Source: Ligula intestinalis (taxonomy: Eukaryota > Platyhelminthes > Cestoda > Diphyllobothriidea > Diphyllobothriidae). From it: a stretch of 64,000 bases of DNA. This document shows positions 32,836 through 43,795 of this stretch, one piece after another; positions within the stretch are counted from its first letter, which is position 1; every line of letters begins with the position of its first letter. A model generated the notes under the pieces. It worked only from the letters and a program-made list of their open reading frames with translations, did not search any database and was not told the origin of the DNA. The stretch covers positions 46,775,397 to 46,839,396 of the forward strand of contig JAYGXS010000005.1 of NCBI GenBank assembly GCA_036362985.1, written 5' to 3'. The position numbers and the translations under genes were made by a program.

Positions 32836-33590
32836 CCCACAGAGCCTACGCCACCAGACACGACACCCCTCGAGTAATATCACACACACACACACACACC
32901 AGTTGAAGAACACTTGAATCTGTTCCGCAATCCTACTTAAGCAGCTGCCACCATTGTATCATTCCCTCTCAGGTCTGGTTACACGCAGCCGACGCTAGCC
33001 CTGACTTTGCCAGTAGCCACTGCCGCCCGAGACAGCAATTGGGAATTCTGTACACAGTAAATCACTCCAAAAATTACCTTAACCCCGTCCCTAACCCCAG
33101 AACCTGAAAACTAATTATAATCCTAGGCGTAACCTTTAAATCTTAATTCAAACCCCTAAGCCTGAAAAGCCTTATGTTAAAATTCAAAGCCTAAATCTAA
33201 ACCCCAAAAGATCTAAACCTGGCAGTGAAAATCGAACCCTAGAAATAAGGCCCGAAAGCTAACTCTATAACCATAAACTCAACCGAAATCCCTGAATCAA
33301 TAACCCCCTTCACAGCTTATTGCCAAGCAAACTACAGTAAACCATGCATGCTTTGATAAAATATATGGTCACTTTTTGAACAACAAATTGGGTTTGCATA
33401 CTATATCCCCATCGTACATATCAAAGAGACATTACCAAAAAATCATCCTAGGATGGACAGAAAAAATTCGATTGCACCATAAGACCTTGAACCATTTGGA
33501 GACTGTTATATCCTGAGGAGTAGGCTGAAAGAAGGTTAGTGCCGGTTCTGATGGCCGAGCCTTTATTTAGGATAACACAGAAACAGCGGA
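32836..33590. other. Unassigned DNA with (CA)n and C-rich telomere-like words
   Basis: A (CA)n microsatellite lies at 32881-32899. From about 33070 to 33310 the strand is full of AACCC, CCTAA and AACCTTAA words, a degenerate telomere-like composition. No gene seen. Confidence 0.5.
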
Positions 33591-33592
33591 TT

Positions 33593-34060
33593 TAAAGGGG
33601 TTAAGGCTAAGTCGGTTAACCCTAACAGCTACAATCATTCAGGGCTGGTTCCTTGGGAGATGAGAGAAGTCTTGAGAAGGTCAGAGTATTAGGAACAATA
33701 TATTGTGATCAGAAGAGTTAGATGGAAGTTGCCACTCGGTCCGGCCGTGGGCGTGCGTCCTGCTCAGAGCATATTCCCAAGTGTCTGTCGGTGCATGAAT
33801 TGAGTAGAAGACCAGAGAGCGCTTCAGGAGGCTGATTGGCCACGAGTGCTTCGGGACGCTGATAGGTCAACCAGTTTGGGGCGCGTCTATGTGCCCCGGT
33901 CGTGCGAGGGCAAAGGTTGTGCGTCGGTGCGGACATGCGCCATCGCGCTGGGAAAGGCGCGTATGTGCGGTCAAGATTTATCCTGGGAGAGCACGTCAGA
34001 GGCGTCTCGAGTTGGAAGGAGGTGGGCTGTAGAATGGCTACAGATCCTTTTGCTTGTTCG
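33593..34060 (-). repeat. Hairpin-tail SINE-like repeat, long copy
   Basis: GGTTAACCCTAACAGCTAC and GGTTCCTTGGGAGATGAGAG mark the tail side. The module with CGTGCGAGGGCAAAGGTTGT matches the reverse of 13160-13240. Confidence 0.65.
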
Positions 34061-34456
34061 CGAAGGCCTATTTGGTCCTTCTAGACTAATCCTCGCCTAT
34101 CGCATGCGAAGGAGGTTCTGGCATGCATGCTGATTCGTGCTGTCCCAGGCTTTGGAACGTTTCTAGGACATCTGAACTGCACGTGTGCGCGAGCGTGACG
34201 TGTGTTCGGGGCGCGCGCGGCCGGCCTGCGACCATGACTCAACTGGCGTGCATTTCTCGCATCGCCGTTCGCGTCTCCTTAACAGAGATCATGGGAAATG
34301 CTTAACAACTTGGACCCTGAATATTATAGAGCTTGTCGGACAACGACAGAAATGGGCATTTGAGCGGCCTCAAGCGGGCATAAACAAGCACATTCATACC
34401 TCGTGCATTCATGTTTCTAGATTCGCAAAATTTTAATTTGAACTCTTTGATTAACC

Positions 34457-34675
34457 TTCACCGGCCGCTAACGGCACACACTCGTCCCGTTCTGTCTTCA
34501 GGCTCACTCATGAGCTCCAACAGCAGCCGCACGATGGCTAGTAGACTAAACAGATAACATTGCCGGTTAAGACACGGGGACTGGAACGACCAACCCAGAG
34601 TGGTCCCCCACATGAAGCTTGAACCCTCGACCTCTTGGTCAGAAGTCTAACCCTCTACCCACCTACTGTGTTTGA
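34457..34675 (-). repeat. tRNA-derived SINE, CACCGGCCGCTAA type
   Basis: The minus strand starts with a tRNA-like head: GTAGGTGGGTAGAGGGTTAG, TTCTGACCAAGAGGTCGAG and GGTTCAAGCTTC. The far end (ACCTTCACCGGCCGCTAACG) recurs at 62155-62190. No intact tRNA cloverleaf, so it is a SINE rather than a gene. Confidence 0.6.
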
Positions 34676-34839
34676 AACTCTGCCTTGTTACGTAACTCCT
34701 TTATTAAGTTTGATCATTCTTTCTCCGTTTGCATTCAGATAAATTCTATCTGGGAAGGGGGCATTTTTAGTGACTAGCTGCACACGAAGCGCACAGCTGA
34801 ACGCTTGCCGAGACTAACTCCAGTCAAACGCACACTTGT

Positions 34840-35114
34840 GAAAGGTTGCTGCTTCCGGCCTCTAGAACAGCCAATCGCCGGCCGACTCACACAGGACCTC
34901 ATGTGACGACTGCCGAGCAGACATCATTTCAGACGCCGTCCACTGGCGTACGGTTGTGTAGTTGTCTGACAGTCAGTTTGCTACTACCTATTCTTCGTTC
35001 GTTCTGTACAGAATAAACTGTTCCTTCCACTCTGGCCTCCCCATGACTCCTCTTAGGGAACCGGGCCTGAAGATTGCAGTTGCTAGGATTTAACTTACTT
35101 AACCCCCTGGGATA
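34840..35114 (+). repeat. Hairpin-tail SINE-like repeat
   Basis: It reads AGAACAGCCAATCGCCGGCC, ACGACTGCC, TCTGTACAGAATAAACTGTT and GGCCTGAAGATTGCAGTTGC, and ends CCCCCTGGGATA. Confidence 0.72.
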
Positions 35115-35189
35115 CTTTAACTATTGAGCCACGGTCTTGTTAATTGGAACCTAATAGATTGGTATCTGCGCCATTTTCACACATTTACA

Positions 35190-35230
35190 GTGGCAAGGTT
35201 TTTTTCCAATTAACATAACTCCCTGCGATA
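35190..35230 (+). repeat. Hairpin-tail repeat, isolated 3' tip
   Basis: GTGGCAAGGTTTTTTTCC...ACTCCCTGCGATA: only the last 40 bases of the family remain, about 75 bp after a longer copy. Confidence 0.5.
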
Positions 35231-35234
35231 GTCT

Positions 35235-36320
35235 TTTGAAAGGTACCGCAGGTCAGACCTCAGCACAAAACCTTACTCTACGCACATCCACATCCCCCCG
35301 CTACGCATGGAACTACTCTCTACAACATGCGCACACACGATACCCCCCCCCCCCCACGTAACATTGCACGCCTTTCTCCTGCAGTACGCACGCGATCGGC
35401 ATTCCCAGTGGCGGTATGGCGGGCGAGGCTTCAAGGGTAAAAACATGTCCACTTCACGTCCGTGGGACCGCCTACCATGCGGTGTGGCCTGGTGCATGAA
35501 ATCAGACAAGATCGCGTGTGGCAGCCGCAGACGGGTTGTTTGACTATTTGTCAGCCACTGTGCACCCATTAGTTCATAGCCTTTGACTGTTCATGGGAGA
35601 GGAAAGAGAGGGAATGCGGCCAAACCTATGGCATCCATTCCCATTGTAAATTAATCCATTTTTAAATATGATTAATAAGACGCGTTTAAATCTACTTAGA
35701 AGGCAGCCACCTGACGGGATTTCAGACTGCAGTTACTGCTTCCCAATGCTGCAGTTAACCTATTCTCGTGCAAATGAGATCCGAGCCGTTCTCACAGAGC
35801 ACTGGACTGGTGATAAGGATGTGTGTGGCTCGTGTAGGTGGACGGTTTAGTCGTTTAGCCGCCGTGCTTGAGTCCAATGCTGGCAGTCTTTATATTTCCG
35901 TTCTATCGTTGAACGCGAGGTGAGGGAGAAGGGAGTGCGGTAGATGCTATGCAATTCTGCCTTCCTATGAACCAATTCATACGCAAGCTACCAATGTGGA
36001 TTGTGGCATTCACTGGATATTGATTACGACGATCGAACTGTACGTCCGCGCTTGATCGAGATTGATTTTGTTTGCTGGTGTTGCATAAAGCCTGGTCAGG
36101 TATTTGTCGTTGACCAAGGAGCATGATGTTACGCGTAGGTGCAGACTCACTCCGCGCCGACCACCTGCGCCTGATCAGGTCACACTAAAATACTGTGTGT
36201 GTTCTTGTGTGCCCCAAAACAAACCACGTGGTAAATACGCTGGACCAACACGTGGGCCAGATCAGAGTACAGCAGGTGTTATTCGGGTTGTGCTACCATA
36301 ACAAGTACCGAAAATAAGAG
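35235..36320. other. Unassigned DNA with C13 run
   Basis: A homopolymer of 13 C lies at 35343-35355. A short family-D-like piece (AGTGCGGTAGATGCTATGCA) is at 35934-35953. No gene seen. Confidence 0.4.
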
Positions 36321-36324
36321 AGCG

Positions 36325-36500
36325 TGGTGGCACGCATAGGGACGGCTTCGGCCGCGCCAGCCACCTGCGCCCGATCACCCCTCTAGTCTTTTTGACTGTG
36401 TCTGGACACCGGAAACAGCTAGGAGGAGGGGGGGAGAAAAATTGCGATAGACGCAGCGCAAGTCTACTATCACGCGCACGTCGCCACGTTGGCCTTAAAT
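36325..36500 (+). repeat. Dispersed repeat family D, third copy
   Basis: It reads GTGGTGGCACGCATAGGGAC, CCACCTGCGCCCGATCA and GCGATAGACGCAGCGCAAGT, in the same order as 12840-13000. Confidence 0.5.
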
Positions 36501-36844
36501 CTACTGCAGCAGCAGCGGATATTGTCGGATTCTAGGCCTAACTGTCGTACCTCATGCTAGGGTTTGTGCCTCGGGGTCAATGTTAGACTAGCCTAGGGGA
36601 TGTGTGCTCAAGCAGCACCTAGACGGTCGCGGCTGTCTGAACACACGTGTGTCTGTACTGAAGTCAGTTGAGTGACTGCTAGTCAGCGCGTCAAGGATAA
36701 GATGAATTTAATTTGCAGCAGGAGCTTTTGTGAGCGATCTTGAGTTATTTGATCTTCAAAGCATATATGAGGACCCCTGCTAGAATTGCTGTGAACCACA
36801 GTGTAGAAACCGCAGTCTGCGCGCGACGATTGCCTATAGCGGCT

Positions 36845-37130
36845 GCTAGCACATGCGCAAACCTAGACCTGCTCCAGTCCGGTCTGCCCAATCACATTTA
36901 AGGTTGACTCACAGAGAACCTGACTATGGCGACTGCCACACTCATACAATTCGGATGCCACATCTTTTGGGTGCGAGACATGCTCATCCAACTTTCAATT
37001 TTCCCATCCAATTCTCTGCTTCCCCTGTACAGAATACGCTATCCGGCCTATCTGGCAGCTCACTTCTTCTTTTCCTACACGGAAGCGGGCCTGAAGATTG
37101 CAGCGGCAAGGGTTGCCATAATAACTAGAA
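36845..37130 (+). repeat. Hairpin-tail SINE-like repeat
   Basis: It reads GTCTGCCCAATCACATTTAA, GGCGACTGCCACACTC, CCCTGTACAGAATACGCTAT and GGGCCTGAAGATTGCAGCGG. The tail is degraded after GGCAAGGGTT. Confidence 0.68.
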
Positions 37131-37489
37131 TAGGCTGAATGCAAATATAAGGTTGCCTACTATGTAGCGGGAAATAAAAAAAGTCATCGAACACATACAT
37201 ATCTACTGCCGCACGTAAGGGATGGTCTTACGCGCCCCAGATGTTGACCTTACACAGGGTCCGACACTGCGTTCAATCCCAGCGAAAGAGGGTTGACAGG
37301 TGCCGACAGTCAACTGACGCAGACAATGAAGCCTGCACAAATGCCTTCATCTGTACGGCCAGTTAGCGCATTTTTACCTATGCTAAATCTGTGTAACTTC
37401 ACTGTTTGATCACGTGGCAGGACCCGAGGGTTGGAAGGCTGCCAACTAACGGGATAGCTCGGTCCCCCCCCTCACGATGGACAGGCAGG

Positions 37490-37870
37490 AAGTGTTTATC
37501 TCCTTCCTGGTTTGGGGCCTATTTCACTTCCCTCGGTGAATTCTTTCAATAGGGCATGAGAAATTCCCCTGCCCTTCGCATTAACTGCAAAGTTCTTCAG
37601 AGGTCTACCTTATTTCCTCATCTCTTTTCCCCCTACACTGACGACCTATGATCGCCAAACAAATGTTTATAGGTAAAATATACTGATGAAACGGTTGTTG
37701 GTCATTCTCTCGACAGTCAGACATACCTTCAGGTACTGAAAGATAGTCTGGCCCACGTATCAGCATAATCCTTATCCAGAGGTCCTCTACTGCAGAAAAA
37801 GAAGTCAGTCCAGTGCATTTTACGATTGGGACCATCTCCCAGTCCTGAAACCTTCCAGGTCGTCCCGGCT
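37490..37870 (+). mobile_element. CR1-like non-LTR fragment (RT thumb), copy 1
   Basis: Nucleotide-level match to 50720-51060: GTTCTTCAGAGGTCTAC, AAAATATACTGATGAAACGG, TTGGTCATTCTCTCGACAGT, CAGTCCAGTGCATTTTACGA and CATCTCCCAGTCCTG. In the better copy this region encodes VKYTDDMVVSHSL, the RT catalytic motif. Here frames are badly broken. Confidence 0.65.
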
Positions 37871-38554
37871 GCTTGAAAGGTCACCCCCCGCCAATGTAGC
37901 AAGGGCTATAACCGTGTTTACACAGCTTCTTCAAATTCACTCACCGTAAACCAAGCCTCCAAACGCCACCGACACCGTCTCAAGAGGTCGACACCTTGCG
38001 TCCTCAAACCTCCAAACAAAACTTGAGACCCCTTAAGACTTCCTAAAAACTTGAGACGATGACCACGGGACGACATTAATTGTCGGACTCATTCCCCTCT
38101 CACCCCCTCCCCCCACCCCCATTTCGCTGGTCCCCAATTATGACTAGAATTTGATGCCCATGATCCCTTTACACCTCTCTCTCCCTCTTACCCCTTTGTT
38201 ACTACTGGATGGGTTGAGCGTAAACCCCTTGACCTACTATCACTTGGACCTCCCCCTTTACTTACGCGTAAGTTGTCGCGGCCGATTGAAATACCGCCAC
38301 CCCCCTCCCTCCCCAGCGATGCAGCTAGCTTTTAGGTTAGGTTGAATGGCCTACCACATAAATCCCTTCTCTTTCAATCAAATCCTTACAAACTATCATA
38401 TGGACAACAGTAATGACGTCAGGCATGTTCTGAACACAAACAACTCGACAAACGATGATGGGCTGGTGAATGACGGTAACGTTGTAAACTTACTTCTTTT
38501 CTACCTTATGTTATTCTGTTCAAAATAATAACCTATTTGTAGGTTCTACCTCAT
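37871..38554. other. Unassigned DNA before the Helitron coding region
   Basis: C-rich low-complexity runs lie at about 38100-38120 and 38295-38315. A 60-codon open frame at 38346-38528 is unrecognised; it could belong to the Helitron 5' region. I could not place a TC-starting Helitron terminus. Confidence 0.35.
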
Positions 38555-39311
38555 TAGGTAGAAAAGGAATTAGAGCAGCCGCGAGAACACGAGTTCAAAC
38601 GAAGGAACAGAAGAGACTTGCCAATGTTAATAGATGTTCGCAAGCAACACAGGCAGAGAGACAGCTTCGCCTGGAGACTAATGCCATACGTCAGCGATAT
38701 CGACGCTCCCAAGAAACCGAAGATCAAATGCTGCAAATGAGACGCGAAGACGCGATTCACCATCAAATTAACTTCTCCCAAGAAACCGGGGTCCAAACCC
38801 TGCGAAGGAGAGAGCTAGGTAGGTTAAGAGATTCGCAACGTCGGTAAAACGAATTACCCAGACGTAGAATTGCACGTCTGACTATGCAAGCATTACAGAG
38901 AGCGGATCAACGCCAAAACGATGCTGGAAACTCCAGTTTGCAACCAATTCCCATACGGTTTGGCGACTCTGGCCCGTCGGTTGCTTCCATAAATGCTCAA
39001 GTGTGGGACAAAGCCTCAGTCAATTACAACCCAAGTCTTGGTTATGCGGAAGATGTAAATGTTTCCATTGGGAAGATGTTAGAAGGTTGCGGACATTGTC
39101 AGGCGAAAAAATGGACTGGTGAGACGATTGGCATGTGCTGCTCCAACGGCAATTTTCTACTGAATAACTTCCCCCCACCACCAGAAATACTTCAAACATT
39201 GCTTGCTCTTAATACCGATGACTCGAAGTATTGCTTTCTAATATTATAAAATACTACGGTGCGTTTCAAATGACCTGCTTTGGTGCCAACGTTGTTCATG
39301 AGGTTGGATAA

Positions 39312-40598
39312 ATGCCTACATTTAAGGTGGAAGGCCAGGTTTGCCACCGGATTGGATCGTTACTACCTCCTCCTGATGGTGAGCCGAAATTTCTACAAAT
39401 ATATTTCGTAAAAGACATAAACCTACAGGCTCAAAGCCGATCCCGCGTGTACCCAGGTTTAAAGTATCATATAATACTGTCCTTTCAAGACATGCTACAC
39501 CAGCACAACAGCTACGTTAACAGTTTAAATTCCACCCTGGAGGTGCAAGCTTCCATTGACTTCACTATTGTCATAGATGCCGATAAACGTCCTCGTGGAG
39601 AACACCAGCAAAGATTTAATGCTCCCGCATGCAACGAGGTGGCCGTCATTATATCAGAAACACAGCACGCCAACAGGGATATTGTCTTGAGAAGGAGGGA
39701 CGATAGGTTGCAAAGGATATACGAGACACACCGTTCATACGACGCTTTACAATACCCTTTCATGCATGTAAATGGTGAAGACGGTTATCGCTTCGGTATA
39801 CCTCAAATTGGCACCCGAAAAACAGTAAGTTGTAAAGCCTTCTACTCATATCACTTTATGATTCGTGAACGAACTTTCAACCGTTTTTGTCGATTCAAAA
39901 CGTTGTCCCTCCAATTTGCTGTTCATATGTTTGCCAAAATGGAAACAGAACGCCTTTGCTATTTCCGCACACACCAGAAAGAACTTCGTGTGGACAACTA
40001 CATCCGACTTAGAGACAATATCCTTTCTGATAGTGGTAATGGTGCTGGTCGTGGTCAACTTTTCATCTTGCCGTCAAGCCGCACTGGGTCTCCTCGCTAC
40101 ATGCATGAGAAAACCCTAGATGCGTTGGTTTACGTTAGGCATTATGGTCGCCCGGACCTATTCATCACGTTTACCTGCAACCCATCGTGGCCTGAAATTA
40201 CTAATGAGTTGTTCCCCAGTCAAAAGCCACAGGATTGCCATGATTTGTCCGCGCGGGTATTCCAGCTTAAGTTGAAAACCATGATGAGACTCATCACAAC
40301 ATTCAAAATTTTCGGTGATGTTCAGTGTCACATGCACACTGGAGAGTGGCAAAAGAGAGGATTACCCCACGCTCACATTTTGGTCTGGCTGAAGGAAAAA
40401 TTGCACTCTTTCGATGTCGACAAATTTATATGCGCAGAGTTGCCGGACCGATGCGTTGACCTTGTCCTGTTTGAAAAGCTCAAAACTCAAATGGTGCATG
40501 GCCCATGCGGTCAGATAAATCCTAACAGCCCTTGCATGAAGGATGGGAAATGTACCAAGAGATATCCCAAGCTTCTACTTACGAATGCTACTCCATGA
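39312..40598 (+). pseudogene. Helitron Rep (HUH endonuclease) region, 428 codons open
   Basis: Helitron-like N-domain landmarks: QVCHRIGSLLPPP, FLQIYFVKD, and the Rep core RQLFI-like GRGQLFILPSSRTGSPRYMH, ALVYVRHYGRPDLFITFTCN, WPEI, then EWQKRGLPHAHILVWL, the HUH (His-Ala-His) metal site near 40345-40392, and PDRC...KTQMVHGPCG. After CTKRYPK the frame is lost and the usual NRWVVPYN...KY..KY tyrosine segment is absent, so this Rep could not nick DNA. The ATG at 39312 is only the first after a break, not the native start. Confidence 0.85.
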
Positions 40599-40599
40599 T

Positions 40600-41360
40600 G
40601 TTAAAGGTCCAACATCGTTTGAAGATCTTAGGAAGATTGACGGTTTTCTGTGTTCTACCTACAGAGAAGCCTGTGCGAGGCGTGGTCTGCTTCAAGATGA
40701 TAATCAGTCGGAGAACACTATTGCTGAAGCTGTCGTTGCTAACGCTCCTTTTCAATTACGATGACTGCTTGCTTTGTTGATCAGAAGTTGTGAGTTGAAC
40801 TGCCCCCATGATCTATGGTTAAAGTACAGAAATGATCTGTCGGAAGACTACCGACATCAACTACAGTTGCCAAATGCCCATCTTCCCGTAGACTTAAATC
40901 CCGCCATCTACATCATGGCACTCATTCACATTGAAAACACCTTGGTTGAAATGGGTGGAGAGCAACTTGAAAGGTATGGATTTCCTCCTTTTGACAGGAG
41001 CATTGGTAATCAGCTTCCACCTGAAACTTGCTACAATGTTACCGAGCTGGCAGCATACGTGGCTCTTCAAAAAACCAAGGATGCTGGTCGATCAACTTCA
41101 CGCATTCAACACTATTATTGACAGTGTCCATAACCGCAGTAATGGTGACCACGTTTTCTTTTTGGATGTGCCCGGTGGAACTGGCAAAACGTTCGTCATT
41201 CAGCTGCTTTTGGCTGATCTGCGCAAAGAAAGCAAAATTGTTTTGGCTGTTGCATCAGCTAGTATAGCAGCGACGTTACTTACCGGTGGCCAAACTGCTC
41301 ACAGTACCTTCAAGCTTCCTCTAAGGTTACCTGATGATGGCACCGCAACATGCACATAAG
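40600..41360 (+). pseudogene. Helitron linker and start of Pif1-like helicase
   Basis: The frames give FYLRMLLHDVKGPTSFEDLR (the segment that normally follows Rep), then LNCPHDLWLKYRNDLSEDY, then after a frameshift QLHAFNTIIDSV and VFFLDVPGGTGKTFVIQLLL (Walker A, near 41160-41215) and GGQTAHSTFKLPL. Motif I of the helicase is complete. Confidence 0.8.
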
Positions 41361-41379
41361 CAGAGGTAGTGGATCATCT

Positions 41380-42445
41380 GAATTGTTGAAACGGTGCTCA
41401 GCTATAATTTGGGATGAGTGTATCATGGCCAACAGAATTGCACTGGAAGCGGTAGACAGAACGCTGCGTGAGGTCACAGGAAAAAAATTCCATTTGGTGG
41501 CATCACAATGGTTTTATCTGGTGATTTCCGCCAGACACTACCGGTGATTAAAAGGGGTACCAGGGGTGACCACGTAAAATTCTGCCTAAATATTCACCGC
41601 TTCGTTCAACGGTGAAGACATTAAAACTCACAACCAATATGAGAGTTCTCCTGCACAATGCCCATGAAAACGATGGATTCTCCACCAACATCTTTAAGAT
41701 TGGCGAAGGGAAAATTGACAGTGATGCTACCGGAAACATCCCTTTTAGTTTGGTTGTGAATTTGCTGAGCAGTGACGAAGATCTTAGAGACAAAGTTTTC
41801 CCTGATCTCCAAAATAACTTTACCGACGCAGAATGGCTATGCGAACGAGGAATTCTTGCTCCGACCAACAAATTCGTCAATTCCATTAACGACAGAATTA
41901 GCCATCTTCTTCCAGGTGAGGAAAAACTGTACAAATCATTCGATACGACGGTTGATCCTTCCGACTGTGTTAATTATCCAGTCGAACTCCTGAACAGATT
42001 GGAAATATCTGGCGTTCCATCGCACAAACAGGTTCCGAAGGTTGGTGCAACAATTATGCTGATGAGAAATATTGATGCACCGCGGCTATGCAATGGCACT
42101 AGGCTGATTGTCAAGCGACTGATGTCATACCTTATAGAGGCCACAATTATGACAGGTTGTGCAAAAGGGGAGACTGCTTATATCCCCCTCATTCCTATCG
42201 TGCCATCTGACACTCCGTTAAATTTCCGACGACTTCAATTTCCCGTGAAGGTTTGCTTCGCCATGTCCATCAACAAGTCCCAAGGTCAAACCTTCAGGGT
42301 GGCTGGAATTCACCTGGAAGAATCGTGCTTTTCCCACGGTCAGCTCTACGTTGCAATATCTCGGGTTGGCTCGAAAACCAATTTGTACGCATTGGCACCC
42401 AACGGCGTTACGAGAAATGTCGTTTACCCAGAAGCGTTAGTCTGA
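41380..42445 (+). pseudogene. Helitron Pif1-like helicase, C-terminal two thirds
   Basis: CSAIIWDECIMANRIALEAV (Walker B), FSGDFRQTLPVIKRG in another frame, then from 41612 an open run of 277 codons: KTLKLTTNMRV, LAPTNKFVNSIND, NYPVELLNRLEISGVPSHK and FAMSINKSQGQTF, and YVAISRV, the last helicase motifs. The stop at 42443-42445 is the natural end. Helicase motifs are the best preserved part of the element. Confidence 0.85.
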
Positions 42446-43595
42446 CGAATCTACCTTCCATCTCCTTACGGTGCGTATTTATCCTTATTTCCTGCCTTCT
42501 CATGATCCCGTATTTCTCACTATTGTTTAATTTCAAAATTCTGCTCTATTAATACCCACATTTATCACTTTACGCTGCATACATACTTATTTACTCGCTC
42601 ATATTTTAATGCCACCTCTGGACACGTTTGTGATGCAGTTGGACAAGCATGAAAAAAAAAGTTCTTTGTAATGATGCTAGACTAATTACATTGCCGCTCG
42701 GCAGCAAGTAAGGTTTGCCACCAAACTTCTCTGGCAGAAATTTCCTTTCAAAACCATACGGCTCGCTTCTTTTCAGCACTTTGTTTGCTTAGAATAACTG
42801 TTGACGATCGTTGGGCTCCCGTGCTTTGATATCTACTCGGCAGACCCGGTAACCAACAAAGGTGTACGATGGGCTCAACTCCGGTACTCGGCGATGTTGT
42901 CGTGCCCATTGCGATCTTCCCCTCATGTGACCATTAGGGTATTGATCAAGCGCGATGGCCTCCTCCTGACATGATTCCAACACTTTCAGCAGCATGACAT
43001 CCGATTTGCATACACCCGTCGCCTCACCCCCTCCCGGCCCCAGCCCCACACTCGACATTTTTTCTCCTTAAAATCTCGCAAAACGGCATTCGAAACTTGA
43101 CTTATGGAAAATGCCTAAGGAGTTTTTTACTGTCTTCCCCTACCCAACGCTGATCCATTTCTGGCAGCGCCACAGGTTCTGCATCATAACTATGTACAAA
43201 GAGGGAGTTCAAAGGTATTTACCTATGAATTGCCCAAATAAAGCTGAAATTAACTGGACATAATCATTTGAAGAAGTTCTCATATGCGGTTTGCCTACCT
43301 AAGGGTCAACAACATGTAAGGAAGCCCAAGGCGAAGCCGAACTTCCGCGCTAGTATTATAATATAGCGACACATTAAAACGGTCAAGAAACTTGCTGATC
43401 GCATTCTTGATGATTTTCCTCATCACTTTACTCTGAATTAATGGCTGTGAAGTCTTCCTGTACTATGCGCCGAAATTTCCGACATATGTCCTGTTGTACA
43501 GTGGCATATCAGTTATCTCTACTCCCTTTCCTAGCAGAATACATCACATGTAAAGAAACAGAAATCCAGAAGTTGAAACTAGACCTGTTGTAGTG
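42446..43595. other. Unassigned DNA after the Helitron
   Basis: Includes the Helitron 3' untranslated part; an A9 run at 42651-42660 is followed by GATGCTAG at 42671-42680, but no convincing terminal hairpin precedes a CTRR. A 89-codon minus frame at 43058-42789 is unrecognised. Confidence 0.4.
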
Positions 43596-43599
43596 GTAT

Positions 43600-43795
43600 C
43601 TGCCGTCCAACGCCCTCCGTTGCTTTGGCCGGCGTCATTGTTCAAGGCCAGCTGCCTCAAGGTCATCTGAGACCTCAGTCAGCGCTTACAGATGCGCTAA
43701 CCTGCAGAAACTTGACCTACTTCCACTCGGACACACACACGTGCGTCTAGGTTCTCACGGCTGCCCAAGCTGCCCTCTGTGATATTGGTGACCCC
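43600..43795 (+). repeat. C-type dispersed module, third copy
   Basis: GGCCGGCGTCATTGTTCAAG, AGCTGCCTCAAGGTCATCTG and ACACGTGCGTCTAGGTTCTC are shared with 26230-26400 and 32650-32830. It ends GTGATATTGGTGACC, resembling the end of the copy at 27230-27250. Confidence 0.6.

Larger units (their letters stand above)
38555..42445 (+). mobile_element. Helitron transposon, Rep-helicase, decayed and internally deleted
   Basis: A basic N-terminal region (38555-38850), a Helitron-like N domain and HUH Rep (39312-40598), and a Pif1-type helicase (41000-42445) lie in order on one strand. Rep plus helicase in one protein defines Helitrons, which move by rolling-circle replication. Frameshifts and stops break the frame at about 38848, 39247, 40598, 40760, 41120, 41357 and 41610. 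A block of probably 200-300 residues is missing after GKCTKRYPK at about 40570, including the Rep catalytic tyrosine region. The TC and CTRR ends were not located. Confidence 0.88.

Noticed and set aside
42651..42680. Helitron 3' terminus at the GATGCTAG after the A9 run
   Set aside because: CTAG is present but there is no clear GC-rich hairpin just upstream, so I did not call the end.
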